From Acanthaster planci (Eukaryota > Echinodermata > Asteroidea > Valvatida > Acanthasteridae), in assembly GCF_001949145.1 (NCBI RefSeq), contig NW_019091355.1, positions 4,851,842 through 4,915,841 of the forward strand: a stretch of DNA of 64,000 nucleotides, in the 5' to 3' direction. A program made the position numbers and the translations under genes. Of this stretch, positions 60,943-64,000 are shown in pieces. Every line of letters starts with the position of its first letter. Within the stretch, counting starts at the first letter, position 1. The notes under the pieces are model-generated. The model was not told the origin of the DNA. It was given only the letters and a program-made list of their open reading frames with translations, and did not search any database.

Positions 60943-63600
60943 AGGGGAGACAACGGGTGCCATGCTTCCCCAGTTAGAGCCAAAAGCACACTTTAAAAAG
61001 TTGATAGCACCAAAATGTAGCCTAACACCTAAGATGGGTTTAAGCACAAGAGGAAGAACGTAACTTGTGACCCTCCCACAGTGGCATGTTAATATTTGTC
61101 CCAATTTATGCCTGAAACAAGGGGGGGCGGTGGTACCGTGCGTACAGTCTGCTTGTGTAGTCACTCGGCATTTGGCTAGGTAATAAGCAACCTTTGAGTA
61201 GCATATCGTTTCAATGCAGATTCAGAACTGAATTCAGCAAACTGAAGTAGGCCTTGGAGTCGAGGTTGACCAGATTAGTCTTCAGGCCTGATACGGTAAA
61301 GGCGTGAAAAGGTCGCGCATTCCCTCACCACTCACCACTCGATAAAATGATCGAGTAGCCTATTTTCGAAAAATACAATGAAAAGGTCCTGAGGCACAAG
61401 GTACGGCTTTCCAAATGTCTGCCGCATGAAGCGGCTCACTTAGGCTCGTTTTGGGCCGAACGAATATGATAAGTCAGTATGAGAACACTTGATTAGTAAT
61501 TTCAATATTAAAAACGAGAACATGCTTACACTTTTTTACCGAAGACAAGCGGCACCCTTTTGGTGGTGTTTAAAATTATTTTCCCAGAGCGAAGCTCAAT
61601 AAAACAGAAACGAGACAATCACAGAGCTGAAAATATATCTCTTAAGTTTCCCTCGGTAACCATAGGATAACTGTGTGGAATTTTAAAGGTCCACCTCCCA
61701 AAAAGGTAACATTAAATGAACGTTCGGTGCCATACTAGGCCTACGGGGGTTGGAATTTAATAAAATATATTCAAACTGATATGACTGTGTAAAAAGAAGA
61801 AAGTTTACTCCACTGGCATAATTCTACTGGCAGACCAAGTATACAGATTAAAAAACATATCACTATATAATGCAAAAACATTTAGTATTTTGACACTTTT
61901 CAACAAAGTAAAAAAATGCTTTATTAAATCAAAACACTTTTTGATTCTGTGCCAACAAGACTTGCAAGCATGACAAGGCGGAATTGAAAGGTCAGCAAAT
62001 GCGACCTTTCTGTTGAAAACATTGATAACTGTCGTTATCGTGTAAGCGCCGATGTGGTCATTGAAAGTATTGTAATGAACATTGTTTACATAGCAGCGTA
62101 AACGCACAGACTTTGGACAGAGTCACGTGTTACTGCTATTCAAACTCAGCTGCAATTTGCCTCAGCATGAGACCTAGACATTGCCCCATCCTGTAATCTG
62201 CCCCACATGTCAATGGAAAGATTTTACTTTAATATCTCAACAATTTTAGCCTGTTTTCTGCATCAATTCGGGAAATGATTTAAAATACAAATACATGATG
62301 GGGGGTTCCTGTGTGCTATTGGCGTAAGGAGTGGGGAAAATATGAACATGTTAATGGTAATGATAGATATTTAAATAAAGAAGTGAACTTGTTGTGAGAT
62401 ATTCCATTTCAAATTTTAAAATTTAGTTGAAGTGGAGTTGTTCTCTTTAGATTTCTCCAAGCTGTTAAAGTTCGACTTAATTCGAGTAAATAGTATTGCT
62501 CTGTTATTGTAGCCAAACTTATTTCCGAACAAAATATTGGGTCCTATTCGTTAATCACGAGAATTAAAGGCAGCTGAGCGCGCACAGCTGCCGCCGCATC
62601 GCGGTCCGCTCTGGCCTAGGCTTGAATCAAGTCCGACTTAGGCTACATTGCTCTTCCCTAGTCAGCTATCCCTTCAGCCGTTACGCACTACAAGATTGTC
62701 ACGCTCGGCCTGGCCGCTTGTTGGCAGCTAGCATAACCCTTATAAGGTGCCCTCATTTTATAGCCTTTATTGTACAACGTGGGTCATACATACGTCACCA
62801 GTCAGTAAGTCCGACTTGACGGATAAGCCAATCAGACCCCCCGTCGGAAATACGTAATTATTCATGATTGCATATGAACGACATAAACTTGCATTATGTA
62901 TACGGAATTTCCACCAATCAAAGTAGTCAGGCTTGTAGACTCTTTTATTATAATGCAGGTTGAATGACGTAAAAACAAGACCGGCAGTGTGATTGGCTGC
63001 TACCACTTTTGGTAGATGAGCCCATTCGCTGTGTACAAACGGTTGGCAGCTTTCGTCAAGTCAGCATTTCTGAACTGAACTCATAGTAATAAGTGGACAC
63101 AAGAAGGTGCAAAGCAAGTAACAGCGTGCGGTCTCGGTGGTCTCGACGTATCGCAAGCAGAAACGAGCTGGTGACACAGAGATCCCGACTTTATTCAAGT
63201 CTAGCTCTGGCCAGGCGTTGGCGCTCAACCCGGGCCCCGTGAGCGCTCTTTTTTGTACCCGATGTACCGTATAGGCCCTATGGATTGTTTACGTATGCCC
63301 TCAACAAAAAATTAATGGTCTTAAAATGGTGATGACATGCTGTGTGCACAAAAAAAAATGGCGTCCATCGTGATGCTCAAGGTGCTTCTGAGAAGGGATT
63401 ATTTAAAGGTGGTGTACATGATTTGCATGTCCTGTCATATTTCAAAATTGGCCGATTTGGGGTTTGTAATTTACTCTCTGTATCATCCCACGGACATGTT
63501 TCATATTTCATCTCCAACGTTCTATTCAGACGGGTCTGTCCGTCCCCAGAAGTCGAAGCTGCTAGGCAGTCAACCAATCAAAAAGTGACAAGCATTGCAG
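60943..63600. other. Intergenic region downstream of GST-F, no gene seen
   Basis: No further GST exon is recognisable. There is no close poly(A) signal; the nearest AATAAA is at about 61598. Around 63180-63290 a short frame reads SSSGQALALNPGPV followed by CTRC, weakly resembling the N terminus of the LINE in GST-F intron 1. Confidence 0.5.
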
Positions 63601-63623
63601 GCTTTAACTGCATTCCATTGACC

Positions 63624-63815
63624 TTTTCACTAATAGATTCTTAATTATGCACGCATGCCCACAAATGGCCTTGGCGGCAAGAAGTGTGAGTGGGCCATTG
63701 AAAAGATACAGGAGCGCAACTTTGATGATCATTTTCTCTCAGTTTTTCTGGCTTTGCTCAGTTTTTCTTTAGAAAATCCCATTAAATCGTTAGTTTCTAA
63801 TCCAAGTAGGATTTT
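63624..63815 (+). repeat. Second copy of the dispersed element found in GST-D intron 1
   Basis: CCTTTTCACTAATA, GCACGCATGCCCACAAATGG, CCTTGGCGGCAAG, GAAAATCCCATTAAAT and TTAGTTTCTAATC occur in the same order as at 41345-41522. The hairpin half seen at 41580-41620 is not present here. Confidence 0.65.
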
Positions 63816-64000
63816 CCAGTGTTCTATGAAAAGACTAGCCGTTTCTTAGTATGGCCCTTTCCATGAAGTAGTATGAATTACATCGTTAGTGTTCTGGGAG
63901 CCAACCTGTGCATTTGTAAACTCGTCTGTTCAATGTTCAAGTACTGTACCCATTCGATACGCTGCTGTCTGCACTTGTGAAATCTGAAGAACCAGATCCC

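Noticed and set aside
61805-62107. 100-codon minus-strand frame downstream of GST-F
   Set aside because: AT-rich, no recognisable domain, no supporting promoter or splice signals.
63190-63290. Second 2A-like LINE start (SSSGQALALNPGPV)
   Set aside because: Only NPGP and a following CxxC are suggestive; the D-x-E part is missing and nothing LINE-like follows, so it is not called as an element.
1-64000. CRISPR arrays, bacterial operons or prophage
   Set aside because: Intron-bearing animal genes and dispersed transposons throughout; no regularly spaced repeat array was seen.

Overview
The window is animal nuclear genomic DNA. Genes have introns with GT-AG boundaries, intergenic distances are long, transposon remnants are dense, and there are two runs of N (assembly gaps). 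Gene content, intron structure and repeat style fit an invertebrate deuterostome. An echinoderm is my best guess, with hemichordate or amphioxus as alternatives; the sequence alone does not settle it.

Layout. (1) 1-2.7 kb: three small candidate exons on the minus strand that join in phase, possibly the 5' end of an unrecognised gene leaving the window on the left. (2) 5.2-8.0 kb, minus strand: a complete three-exon MRPS24 gene (mitochondrial ribosomal protein uS3m, 165 aa). (3) 8.0-12 kb: repeat-rich DNA with a decayed Ty3/Gypsy pol fragment, a 0.2-kb direct repeat, a tRNA-like sequence and a gap. (4) 13.5-17.7 kb, plus strand: a complete six-coding-exon PAQR3 gene (312 aa, seven-TM progestin/adipoQ receptor family). 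(5) 20.2-61 kb, plus strand: a tandem array of sigma-class glutathione S-transferases (hematopoietic prostaglandin D synthase-like). There are five complete genes (GST-A, C, D, E, F; 202-205 aa), each with five coding exons and identical intron positions and phases, plus one locus (GST-B) that keeps only a perfect first exon.

The middle of the array (about 25-46 kb) consists of three diverged copies of one duplication unit. Comparing the copies dates and delimits several insertions: a 965-bp hAT-like element with an 8-bp target duplication, and several short foldback or TIR elements (142, 190, 419 and 176 bp). In the GST-B copy exons 2-5 have been deleted. Intron 1 of GST-F holds a broken CR1/L2-like LINE whose ORF starts with a 2A-like motif (GDFEVNPGP) followed by a PHD-like finger, endonuclease and reverse transcriptase remnants; its 3' end is tandemly duplicated.

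The GST genes are predicted cytosolic enzymes for glutathione conjugation and/or prostaglandin isomerisation. The GSH-binding residues equivalent to Tyr8, Arg14, Trp39, Lys43, Gln63 and Ser64 of human HPGDS are present in all complete copies. I found no operon-like logic and no clearly new system. The notable points are the array architecture, the orphan exon 1, the paralogue-delimited transposon insertions and the 2A-bearing LINE.
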